Of a stretch of 6,229 nucleotides of DNA, positions 1 through 6,062 are shown piece after piece (positions within the stretch are counted from its first letter, which is position 1; every line of letters begins with the position of its first letter). Under the pieces are notes generated by a model that saw only the letters and a program-made list of their open reading frames with translations, was not told the DNA's origin and searched no databases. The stretch is from JAYSFC01 sp041913505. GTDB taxonomy: Bacteria > Pseudomonadota > Gammaproteobacteria > Burkholderiales > Burkholderiaceae_C. The stretch spans positions 1 through 6,229 of the forward strand of contig JAYSFC010000163.1 of assembly GCA_041913505.1 (NCBI GenBank). The letters run 5' to 3'. Both the position numbers and the translations under genes were made by a program.

Positions 1-11
1 TTTTAAAGTAC

Positions 12-17
12 TGTCAA
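12..17 (-). promoter_or_regulatory. Perfect TTGACA (-35-like) at the left edge
   Basis: The minus strand reads GTTGACAGTACTTTAAAA up to the window edge. TTGACA is a perfect sigma-70 -35 hexamer, but the matching -10 would fall just outside the window, so a promoter cannot be confirmed. The following AGTACTTTAAAA also loosely resembles an rRNA antitermination boxA (TGCTCTTTAACA), agreeing at 8 of 12 positions by eye. Together with the upstream -10-like repeats this hints at a leftward transcription unit starting beyond the edge. Confidence 0.25.
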
Positions 18-45
18 CTTGAAGGTTATTCGCTTTTCTTAACTT

Positions 46-314
46 GCCGCCGTTTTCAGCAGCTCGCCTCGTTTAGCGAAGCCTTGAATTATATACCGAA
101 TTTTCATCCGACTGCAACTCAAGGCCACTTTCTTTTTCATCCCACCACCCGGATCGCACCGCCTTGTCAGCAGCACCGCCCTAGCAGCGAAGCCCTCCAT
201 TGTAGCCCAGCTTTTTACCACCAGACCCCAAAGAAGCAGAAAAAGTTTTCAACCTCTTTCTCGCATCCGATGCCACGTTTCGGCAGCCCTCAAGAGCGAA
301 GCCCTCGACTATAG
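46..314 (-). repeat. Three degenerate tandem units of about 110 bp, each with a -10-like hexamer
   Basis: A 20-nt block starting AGCGAAGCC occurs at 75–94, 186–205 and 295–314 (spacings 111 and 109). Fourteen of 20 positions are identical in all three copies; copies 2 and 3 agree at 17 of 20. A second block, reading GCTGCYGA followed by an A-rich then G-rich stretch on the minus strand, recurs at 46–63, 156–174 and 272–287 with matching spacing (111 and 113). The units therefore look like diverged tandem duplicates rather than one chance motif. On the minus strand each first block reads as a -10-like hexamer (TATAGT 308–313, TACAAT 199–204, TATAAT 88–93) followed by GGCTTCGCT. I could not find equally good -35 hexamers at normal spacing; the best is TTGAGG at 329–334, 15 nt from the first -10. 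Tandem stable-RNA promoters are one reading. Confidence 0.6.
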
Positions 315-349
315 CATCAAACGAGACGCCTCAAATAGAACTCGCAAAG

Positions 350-1303
350 TCAAAGGCTTCCAGAAACAGCCTGCTCCAGCGCATCTACGAACAGCACGGC
401 AACATCGCAGCCCGTCTGGTCGTGAATCTCCTGGAAGCAGGTGGGGCTGGTCACGTTGATCTCCGTGACGCAGTCACCGATCACGTCGACCCCCGCCAGC
501 AGCAGCCCCCGGCTCAGCAGAACGGGACCCAGCGCCTCGGCGATCTCCCGGTCCCGGGCCGACAGGGGCCGGGCCACGCCCTTGCCGCCCGCAGCCAGGT
601 TGCCGCGCACCTCCGAGCCCTGCGGAATGCGGGCCAGGCAATAAGGCACCGGCTTGCCGCCGATGATCAGAACCCGCTTATCGCCCTGCACGATCTCGGG
701 CAGGAACTTCTGCACCATCACGCTCTGGGCTCCGTTGCGGCTCAGGGTTTCGATGATGCTGCCCAGGTTCAATCCGTCGGGCCCCACACGGAAGATGCCC
801 ATGCCACCCATGCCGTCGAGCGGCTTGAGGATGATGTCCTGGTGCTCTCCATGGAACGCACGGATGTCCTCAGGGTTGCGCGTCACCAGCGTCGGGCCGA
901 TGAACTGCGGAAACTCCATCACAGCGAGCTTTTCCGGGTGATCGCGCAGCGCCTGCGGTTTGTTGAACACCTTGGCCCCCTCGCGCTCGGCCTGCCCGAG
1001 CAGGTGGGTGGCATAGAAATATTCGCTGTCGAACGGCGGATCCTTGCGCATGAGCACCGCGTCGAAGTCGGCCAGGGCGACCGTGCGCACCGACTGCTGC
1101 GTGAACCATGTATGCGCATCGCCCGTGAGCGTGATGTCGCGCACGCGCGCCAGCACACGCGTGCCCCGCTGCCAGACGATGTCTTGCGGCTCGCACGCGG
1201 CGATCACATGGCCTCGCCGATGCGCCTCGCGCATCATGGCGAAGGTGGTGTCCTTGTAGATCTTGAACGACTCCAGCGGGTCGGCAACAAATAGCAGTTT
1301 CAT
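350..1303 (-). CDS. gshB: Glutathione synthetase
   Basis: This 317-residue protein catalyses the second step of glutathione synthesis, the ATP-dependent joining of γ-glutamylcysteine and glycine in the cytosol. It is close in length to E. coli GshB and collinear with it as I recall that sequence. The N-terminal domain begins MKLLFVADPL and carries LMRKDPPFD at 84–92 and NKPQALRD at 114–121. The ATP-grasp part shows ILKPLDGMGG at 158–167 and RIPQ at 225–228. The loop RGNLAAGG at 233–240 and the metal/substrate segment TEINVTSPT at 280–288 complete the set. The start at 1303 is chosen because it matches the family N-terminus. An in-frame ATG three codons upstream (1312) is possible; neither has a clear Shine–Dalgarno sequence. 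The frame stays open to 1420, inside benE, but that extension is not family-like. It lies 49 nt after the BenE-type gene and is likely co-transcribed with it. Confidence 0.96.
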   Translation of the reverse strand: MKLLFVADPLESFKIYKDTTFAMMREAHRRGHVIAACEPQDIVWQRGTRVLARVRDITLTGDAHTWFTQQSVRTVALADFDAVLMRKDPPFDSEYFYATHLLGQAEREGAKVFNKPQALRDHPEKLAVMEFPQFIGPTLVTRNPEDIRAFHGEHQDIILKPLDGMGGMGIFRVGPDGLNLGSIIETLSRNGAQSVMVQKFLPEIVQGDKRVLIIGGKPVPYCLARIPQGSEVRGNLAAGGKGVARPLSARDREIAEALGPVLLSRGLLLAGVDVIGDCVTEINVTSPTCFQEIHDQTGCDVAVLFVDALEQAVSGSL

Positions 1304-1352
1304 AGATGGCATGGTCTGTGCCGGCGCGCTACGGCCCGCCGTGCGGAGGAAA

Positions 1353-2540
1353 TTACGCGCCCCGGGAGCGCTCGCGCCCATACTGTTGCACAAACAGCGC
1401 AAGGCTGCCCGCGACCACACCCCAGAACGCCGAGCCCACGCCCGCCACCACCACGCCGCTGAGGGTGACCAGGAAGGTGATGAGCGCCGCCTCGCGGTGT
1501 GCCTCGTCGCGCAGCGCCGCCGCTAGGCCATTGCCGATGGTGCCCAGGAGGGCCAGGCCCGCGATGGCGACGACCAGTTCCTTCGGGAAAGCCGTGAGCA
1601 GCCCCGTGATGACGGCGCCAAAGATACCGATCACCACATAGATCAGGCCGCACGACACGGCGGCCGTGTAGCGCTTGGCGCGGTCCTCATGCGCCTCGGG
1701 GCCCATGCAGATGGCCGCCGTGATGGCGCTGAAGTTCAGCGCGTAGGCCCCAAAGGGCGCCAGCACCAGGGTGGCCAGCCCGGTCATGGTGATGAGGCGC
1801 GACACGGGCAGGTCGTACCCGGTGGCGCGCATCACCGCCACACCGGGCAGGTTCTGCGACGCCATGGTGACCACGAACAGCGGCAAGGCCAGGCTGACCA
1901 GCGCGGACAGACTGAACCGCGGCGCGGTGAACTGGGGCACGGCCAGCTCGAACTGCACCGCCGACCAGCGCATGTCGCCGCGCAGCGCCACGAAGCCGAT
2001 GGCCAGCGCCAGCGTGATGACGACGGCATAGCGCGGTGCCAGCCGCCGCGCCACCAGGTAGCCGCCCAGCATGAGCAGGACCAGCGGCAGGGCCGTCTGC
2101 GCCGCCGCGAACGCCTGCAGGCCAAAGCGCGCGAGCACGCCCGCCAGCAAGGCGGCGGCGATCTCCATGGGGATGCGGTTCATGACGCGCTCGAACCAGC
2201 CCGTGGCGCCCGCCAGCGTGATGAGCAGCGCGCTGGCCATGAAGGCGCCGATGGCCTCCGCCATCGAGAAGCCGCCCGCCAGGCCCGCCGTGGCCAGCAC
2301 GGCCGCCCCGGGCGTGGACCAGGCCACCATGACCGGCTGGCGTAGCAGCAGCGAGGGCACGAGCGAGCACAGCCCCATGCCCAGGCCCAACGCCCACATC
2401 CAGGAAGTGATCTGCGCGGGCGTGGCCTGGAAGGCCTGGGCGGCCTGGAACACGATGGCCACCGAACTCGTGAAGCCCACGAGCACGGCCACGAAGCCGG
2501 CGGTAAAGGCAGAAAGGCTCAGGTCTTTGAAGAATCGCAT
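1353..2540 (-). CDS. benE: Benzoate/H+ symporter, BenE/YdcO family
   Basis: A 395-residue, highly hydrophobic inner-membrane protein, the usual BenE/YdcO length. Family features are visible: FTAGFVAVLVGFTSS near 12–26, WSTPGAA at 74–80, a conserved NLPGVAVMRATGY at 230–242, and ITAAICMGPEAHED at 273–286 leading into a basic loop. Roughly a dozen membrane segments fit, including about 10–32, 46–66, 77–90, 95–113, 126–146, 150–164, 171–187, 212–227, 250–265, 295–315, 322–341 and 352–385. Family members are secondary transporters; benzoate import with protons is shown for BenE of Acinetobacter, but the substrate here is unproven, so the symbol reflects family only. No benzoate catabolic gene or regulator is visible nearby. 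The ATG at 2540 fits the family start, but the upstream sequence has no evident Shine–Dalgarno. It sits between kup and gshB and shows no obvious functional tie to either. Confidence 0.9.
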   Translation of the reverse strand: MRFFKDLSLSAFTAGFVAVLVGFTSSVAIVFQAAQAFQATPAQITSWMWALGLGMGLCSLVPSLLLRQPVMVAWSTPGAAVLATAGLAGGFSMAEAIGAFMASALLITLAGATGWFERVMNRIPMEIAAALLAGVLARFGLQAFAAAQTALPLVLLMLGGYLVARRLAPRYAVVITLALAIGFVALRGDMRWSAVQFELAVPQFTAPRFSLSALVSLALPLFVVTMASQNLPGVAVMRATGYDLPVSRLITMTGLATLVLAPFGAYALNFSAITAAICMGPEAHEDRAKRYTAAVSCGLIYVVIGIFGAVITGLLTAFPKELVVAIAGLALLGTIGNGLAAALRDEAHREAALITFLVTLSGVVVAGVGSAFWGVVAGSLALFVQQYGRERSRGA

Positions 2541-2572
2541 GGTGGCCGCGATTCTGTCACCAGACGCTCCAC

Positions 2573-2608
2573 GCCTTGTTTGCTACTCGATAGATAGCAA
2601 ACAAAGGC
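2573..2608. repeat. Stem-loop between kup and benE
   Basis: TTGTTTGCTA at 2576–2585 and TAGCAAACAA at 2595–2604 form a perfect 10-bp inverted repeat around a 9-nt loop. With one bulged A (2605) the stem extends by three further pairs, GCC with GGC. No T-run follows on either strand, so it is not a classical intrinsic terminator. The wider stretch about 2573–2645, with GCTAC..GATAG and AAAATATCAAAA, resembles from memory a class of short intergenic repeats common in Comamonadaceae genomes; this resemblance is unverified. Possible roles are mRNA 3'-end stabilisation of kup, an operator for benE, or an inert repeat. Confidence 0.6.
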
Positions 2609-2645
2609 CATTGGATGCCGACATGCGCCCCAAAATATCAAAAAC

Positions 2646-4514
2646 TCAGATTTCAATCTTGGAGCCCAGCTCCACCACCGCGTTGCTGGGCAGGTTCAGG
2701 AAGTCGGCCACGCCGCTCGCGTTGTGGTGCATCTGCGCGAAGAGCTTTTCGCGCCAAGGCGCCATGCCGCTGCCGATGGTGGGGATGATCACGTCGCGCG
2801 AGAGGAAGTAGCTCGTGGTCATGGCCTCGAGCTCGCAGCCGCGGCCCCGCATCTGCTCGAGCGCGCGGGGCACATCGGGATCGTTCTTGAAACCGTAGTG
2901 CACGCTCACTTGCCAGCAGTCGCGGCCCAGGGGCTCGATCTGCAGGCGCTTGTCGAGGCCGATCCAGGGCACCTCGTGGTTGTGCACCGTCACGAACAGG
3001 TTCTGCTGGTGCAGCACCTTGTTGTGCTTGAGGTTGTGCAGCATCGCGTTGGGCACGATGCCTGGCTCGCCCGTGAGGAACACGGCCGTGCCTGCCACGC
3101 GCGTGGGGGGGTTCACGAAGACGGCCGTAAGGAAGTCCTTGAGGTCGATCGCGTCGGCACGGCGCTTCTCGTTGAGCAGCGCGCGCCCGCGCTTCCACGT
3201 CATCATGAGCGTGAATACGCCGCCGCCGATCAGCAGCGGGAACCAGCCGCCCTGGAACAGCTTGAGCAGGTTGGAGCTGAAGAAAGCCAGGTCCACCACG
3301 AAGAACCAGCCCGTGGCCGCCACGCACAGCAGCAGCGGGTAGCGCCAGCTGTAGCGGATCACGAAGAAGGTCAGCGTGGTCGTGATGAGCATGTCCAGCG
3401 TCACGGCGATGCCGTAGGCCGCTGCCAGGTTGCTGCTGGAGCGGAACATGACCACGGCCAGCATGATGGCGACGAACAGGCTCCAGTTCACGAAGGGCAT
3501 GTAGATCTGGCCCGTGTCGCGCACGCTCGTGTGCTGGATGTTCAGGCGCGGCAGGTAGCCCAGCTGGATGACCTGCTTGGTCACGCTGAATGCGCCCGTG
3601 ATGAGCGCTTGCGAGGCGATCACCGTGGCCATGGTGGCCAGCGCCACGAGCGGCAGCAGGGCCCAGTCGGGCGCGAGCATGAAGAACGGGTTCTTCACGG
3701 CCTCGGGGTTGGCCAGCAGCAGCGCACCCTGGCCAAAGTAGTTGAGCGTGAGCGCGGGCATGGCCACGCCGAACCAGGCCAGGCGGATCGGCTTCTTGCC
3801 GAAGTGGCCCAGGTCGGCGTAGAGCGCCTCGGCCCCGGTCACGCACAGGACCACGGCGCCCAGGATCACGAAGCTGGTGCCCGGATTGCGCCACATGAAG
3901 CCGAGCGCGTGGTGGGGGCTCAGCGCGCTCAGGATCTCAGGGTGGCCCACGATGTGCACCACGCCCAGCAGCGCGATGCTGAGGAACCACACCAGCGTGA
4001 TGGGACCGAAGAAGCGCCCGATGCCCGCCGTGCCGCGCTTTTGCACGGCAAACAGGCAAAACAGCACGAGCAACGTGAGCGGAATCACGTAGCGCGTGAA
4101 GTGGGGGGAGACGACCTCCAGGCCCTCGACGGCCGAGAGCACCGAGATCGCGGGCGTGATCACACCGTCCCCATAGAACAGCGAGGTGCCGAAGATGCCC
4201 ACACCCAGCAGCGCGCCGCGCAGCCGGGGTTTGTCGCGCACGGCCTGCGAGGCCAGCGCGAGCATCGCGATGAGGCCGCCCTCGCCGTTGTTGTCGGCGC
4301 GCAGCACGAGCACCACGTACTTGATCGAGACGATCACGGTGAGCGTCCAGAAAAAGATCGAGAGCACACCGTAGACGTTGCCGGGGGTGAAGGGCACGTG
4401 GCCGGAGCCGAACACCTCCTTGACGGCATACAGAACACTGGTGCCGATATCGCCGTAAACGACACCGATGGCGCCCAGGGTGAGCGCCCCGAGCGATGAT
4501 TTCGAGCTTTGCAC
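2646..4514 (-). CDS. kup: Low-affinity potassium transport system protein Kup
   Basis: An inner-membrane K+ uptake permease of the KUP/HAK/KT family, thought to act as a K+/H+ symporter. From the GTG at 4514 it has 622 residues, the same as E. coli Kup. GVVYGDIGTS at 17–26, LRADNNGEGG at 71–80 and LFYGDGVITPAISVLSAVEG at 112–131 are hallmark segments, with D23, D116 and E229 (in GAEALYADLGH) in the conserved acidic positions. About twelve membrane segments occupy residues 10–440. A C-terminal cytosolic domain follows, with TAVFLT at 476–481, HNLKHNKVLH at 493–502, TTSYFLSR at 566–573 and the end VVELGSKIEI. The GTG is preferred because QSSKSSLGALTLGAIG matches family N-termini. An ATG at 4598 would add 28 proline/glycine-rich residues that look non-coding. 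GTSVLY replaces the usual GTSPLY after the first acidic motif. It lies between gshA and the BenE-type gene. Confidence 0.95.
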   Translation of the reverse strand: MQSSKSSLGALTLGAIGVVYGDIGTSVLYAVKEVFGSGHVPFTPGNVYGVLSIFFWTLTVIVSIKYVVLVLRADNNGEGGLIAMLALASQAVRDKPRLRGALLGVGIFGTSLFYGDGVITPAISVLSAVEGLEVVSPHFTRYVIPLTLLVLFCLFAVQKRGTAGIGRFFGPITLVWFLSIALLGVVHIVGHPEILSALSPHHALGFMWRNPGTSFVILGAVVLCVTGAEALYADLGHFGKKPIRLAWFGVAMPALTLNYFGQGALLLANPEAVKNPFFMLAPDWALLPLVALATMATVIASQALITGAFSVTKQVIQLGYLPRLNIQHTSVRDTGQIYMPFVNWSLFVAIMLAVVMFRSSSNLAAAYGIAVTLDMLITTTLTFFVIRYSWRYPLLLCVAATGWFFVVDLAFFSSNLLKLFQGGWFPLLIGGGVFTLMMTWKRGRALLNEKRRADAIDLKDFLTAVFVNPPTRVAGTAVFLTGEPGIVPNAMLHNLKHNKVLHQQNLFVTVHNHEVPWIGLDKRLQIEPLGRDCWQVSVHYGFKNDPDVPRALEQMRGRGCELEAMTTSYFLSRDVIIPTIGSGMAPWREKLFAQMHHNASGVADFLNLPSNAVVELGSKIEI

Positions 4515-4675
4515 TGATGGGCCCCAGGGCGCGGGGCCGGTCGGGGTTCCGTGTTTTGCGGGACCGCTATTGTGCGCTGGAGCCCCGGGACGCCACATGG
4601 CGGCATCTACTTACCCGGCGTGTGATGTTGCGACGCAGCAACTACCCCCTTGCGCGCCGCGCGCACTGCCTGAGG
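4515..4675 (-). other. gshA–kup intergenic leader
   Basis: These 161 bases precede the preferred kup start. They contain the GC dyad just after gshA, a small inverted repeat GTTGC/GCAAC at 4627–4642, and an ATG at 4598 in frame with kup. Near the GTG the only Shine–Dalgarno-like sequence is a weak GGGG in CTGGGGCCCATCA. A CACAAT on the minus strand near 4567–4572 could be a poor -10, but no -35 accompanies it. I see no known riboswitch pattern. Initiation at the upstream ATG would turn most of this region into coding sequence. Confidence 0.4.
4651..4665. other. GC dyad immediately downstream of gshA
   Basis: TGCGCGC and GCGCGCA form a perfect 7-bp inverted repeat around one central base, starting 10 nt past the gshA stop codon. 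As RNA it could fold into a 6-bp stem with a 3-nt loop. On the gshA-coding strand it is followed by AAGGGGG rather than a T-run, so it is not a standard intrinsic terminator. It could pause transcription or protect the gshA 3' end. Such GC dyads also arise by chance in DNA of this composition. Confidence 0.4.
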
Positions 4676-5971
4676 TCAGTCGTAGACCTCGGCGTCGGGG
4701 TCGGTGGCCTCGAGTTCGTAGCTCGCGGCCAGCATGGCCAGGCGCGCCACCACGCCATACATGTAGAACCGATTGGGCGCGCTCGCCCCCGGGCGGGCGC
4801 CCGGCTGGGGCAGCTGCGTGCTGTGGTCGAAGGCCAGGGGCACGAAGCTCGCGCCCGGGGCGTTGAGGTTCTCATCCACGCCGCGCTCGGCATGCATGCG
4901 GTAGAAGCCGCCCACCACGTAGCGGTCCATCATGTAGACGACGGGCTCGGCCACGGCCTCGTGCACGCGCTCCTGCGTGAGCACGCCCTCCTGAATGATC
5001 ACGTCGCTCACCGGCTGGCCGTCCTTGATGACGGACATCTTGTTCTTGGTCTTGCGGTTGAGCTGGTCGAGCTCCTTCACGTCGCGCACGGTCATGATGC
5101 CCATGCCGTAGGTGCCGTTGTCGGCCTTCACGATGACGAAGGGCTTTTCGTTGATGCCGTATTCCTTGTACTTGCGGCGGATCTTGGTCAACAGCGCATC
5201 CACATTGGTGCGCAGGCAGTCCATGCCCGTGCCCTCGGCGAAGTCGACTTCGCCGCACTTCGTGAACATCGGGTTGATGAGCCAGGGGTCGATGCCCAGC
5301 AGCTTGCCGAAGCGCTTGGACACCTCCTCGTAGCTCTGGAAATGGCGGCTCTTGCGGCGCACGCTCCAGCCCGCGTGCAGCGGCGGCAGCAGGTACTGCT
5401 CGTGGATATCCTCGAGAATGCCGGGCGCACCCGCCGAGAGGTCGTTATTGAGCAGGATGGTGCAGGGATCGAAGTCCTTGAGGCCCAGGCGGCGCCTGGT
5501 ACGCACCACGGGCTCAAGCGTGACCGAGTCGCCATTGGGCAGGCTGATCAGCGTGGGTTTCTTGATCTCGGGGCTGATCGAGCCCACGCGCACGTTGAGG
5601 CCGGCCATGTTGAAAATGCGCTGCAGCTGCACCACATTGGCCAAGTAGAAGGTGTTGCGCGTGTGGTTCTCGGGAATGATGAGCAGGTTGCGCGCCTCGG
5701 GGCAGATCTTCTCGATCGCGGCCATCGCGGCCTGCACCGCCAGGGGCAGCATCTCCTGGGTCAGGTTGTTCCAGCCGCCCGGGAACAGGTTGGTGTCCAC
5801 GGGCGCGAGCTTGAAGCCCGCGTTGCGGATATCCACCGAGGTGTAGAACGGCGGCGTGTGCTCCATCCACTCCAGGCGGAACCAGCGCTCGATGGCGGGC
5901 ATGGAGTCCAGGATGCGCTGTTCGAGTTCGTTGATCGGACCCGTGAGCGCGGTGATGAGGTGCGGAACCAT
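4676..5971 (-). CDS. gshA: Glutamate–cysteine ligase (PF08886/TIGR02049-type GshA)
   Basis: This 431-residue enzyme catalyses the first, usually rate-limiting, step of glutathione synthesis: ATP-dependent formation of γ-glutamylcysteine from glutamate and cysteine in the cytosol. It belongs to the family first named from Acidithiobacillus ferrooxidans and common in betaproteobacteria, which is not alignable by eye with E. coli GshA. Recognisable segments are VPHLITALTGPINELEQRIL at 2–21, HTPPFYTSVDIRNAG at 38–52, PVDTNLFPGG at 57–66, PENHTRNTFYL at 100–110 and LLNNDLSAG at 173–181. VKADNGTYGMG at 281–291 is glycine-rich and ATP-grasp-like, followed by AEPVVYMMDRYVVGGFYR at 341–358. The end, ASYELEATDPDAEVYD, is family-like. 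The start ATG has AGGG five bases upstream, and no other start fits. It lies 91 nt downstream of proA and may have its own promoter. Confidence 0.96.
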   Translation of the reverse strand: MVPHLITALTGPINELEQRILDSMPAIERWFRLEWMEHTPPFYTSVDIRNAGFKLAPVDTNLFPGGWNNLTQEMLPLAVQAAMAAIEKICPEARNLLIIPENHTRNTFYLANVVQLQRIFNMAGLNVRVGSISPEIKKPTLISLPNGDSVTLEPVVRTRRRLGLKDFDPCTILLNNDLSAGAPGILEDIHEQYLLPPLHAGWSVRRKSRHFQSYEEVSKRFGKLLGIDPWLINPMFTKCGEVDFAEGTGMDCLRTNVDALLTKIRRKYKEYGINEKPFVIVKADNGTYGMGIMTVRDVKELDQLNRKTKNKMSVIKDGQPVSDVIIQEGVLTQERVHEAVAEPVVYMMDRYVVGGFYRMHAERGVDENLNAPGASFVPLAFDHSTQLPQPGARPGASAPNRFYMYGVVARLAMLAASYELEATDPDAEVYD

Positions 5972-5976
5972 AAAAG

Positions 5977-5980
5977 CCCT
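5977..5980 (-). promoter_or_regulatory. Ribosome binding site of gshA
   Basis: On the minus strand AGGG is followed by CTTTT and then the ATG of gshA, a spacing of five bases. It is the clearest Shine–Dalgarno match before any gene in the window and supports the ATG at 5971. Confidence 0.6.
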
Positions 5981-6000
5981 ATGAAGCAGTCAAGCAAAGA

Positions 6001-6006
6001 ATTGTA
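6001..6006 (-). promoter_or_regulatory. Possible -10 element upstream of gshA
   Basis: TACAAT matches the sigma-70 -10 consensus at five of six positions and lies about 30 nt upstream of the gshA ATG, so a transcript starting there would have a short leader. No good -35 is found 16–18 nt upstream; that spacer holds the AGGTGGG/CCCACCT dyad. A TTGACT closer to the gene (5988–5993) has no -10 in a usable place. A promoter here is plausible but weakly supported. Confidence 0.35.
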
Positions 6007-6027
6007 GGGAGGTGGGGCCCACCTTCC
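6007..6027. other. Dyad in the proA–gshA gap
   Basis: AGGTGGG and CCCACCT at 6010–6024 form a perfect 7-bp inverted repeat around one central base. After one mismatch on each side, two further pairs (GG and CC) extend it to 6007–6027. It directly abuts the possible gshA -10, a position suited to an operator. Read as RNA from proA it could also form a short hairpin followed by the mixed, T-containing sequence ACAATTCTTT, a weak terminator at best. I do not recognise it as a known regulator site. Confidence 0.4.
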
Positions 6028-6062
6028 CATTCACAAGGCCCGCCCCGCGCCCCGGGGGCACG

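Larger units (their letters stand above)
1..349. other. Intergenic region downstream of gshB with no supported gene
   Basis: This stretch holds no convincing coding sequence. The open frames on either strand are at most 76 codons long, lack ribosome binding sites, and have low-complexity or implausible translations. Base composition is visibly more AT-rich than in the neighbouring genes, with A/T tracts on both strands (for example GAAAAAGTTTTC near 239–250). I see no tRNA cloverleaf or T-loop sequence, and no GC stem followed by a T-run that would act as a terminator for gshB. The notable content is three degenerate units about 110 bp apart, described separately, and a perfect TTGACA on the minus strand near the edge. 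This layout suggests a regulatory or promoter region for something transcribed leftward beyond the window, but that is inference. Confidence 0.7.

Noticed and set aside
39..314. Small open frames in the left intergenic region (60 codons minus, 76 codons plus)
   Set aside because: They have no Shine–Dalgarno, cross the repeated blocks, and show no protein-like pattern. The region is better explained as non-coding.
422..1294. 290-codon plus-strand open frame opposite gshB
   Set aside because: It is a shadow of gshB: low-complexity His/Arg/Ala composition and no conserved motif.
1344..1352. GGAGGAAA on the plus strand as a ribosome binding site
   Set aside because: No start codon follows at a suitable distance on the plus strand. 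It is the reverse complement of sequence following the benE stop.
1304..1420. N-terminal extension of gshB into the 3' end of benE
   Set aside because: The extra residues match no GshB N-terminus, and the start would overlap benE. MKLLFVADP aligns with known family starts.
1687..2397. 236-codon minus-strand frame overlapping benE
   Set aside because: It is a frame-shifted reading of benE with Gly/Ala/His/Arg-rich translation. The BenE frame carries the family motifs without interruption.
2724..4499. 591-codon plus-strand open frame opposite kup
   Set aside because: Its composition (His, Glu, Arg, Gln-rich) comes from the reverse complement of membrane-protein codons. It has no ribosome binding site or recognisable domain.
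4555..4575. CACAAT as a kup promoter -10
   Set aside because: It matches only four of six positions and has no -35 hexamer at usable spacing, so it is not reported as a promoter.
4496..6007. 503-codon plus-strand open frame opposite gshA
   Set aside because: It is antisense to a clearly identified gene. Its translation is rich in His, Arg, Ala, Val and Leu with no family pattern, as expected for shadows in high-GC DNA.
6041..6060. CCCCGGGG palindrome and GC runs right after proA as a terminator
   Set aside because: There is no T-run on the proA-coding strand and no proper loop. Short GC palindromes are expected in this composition.
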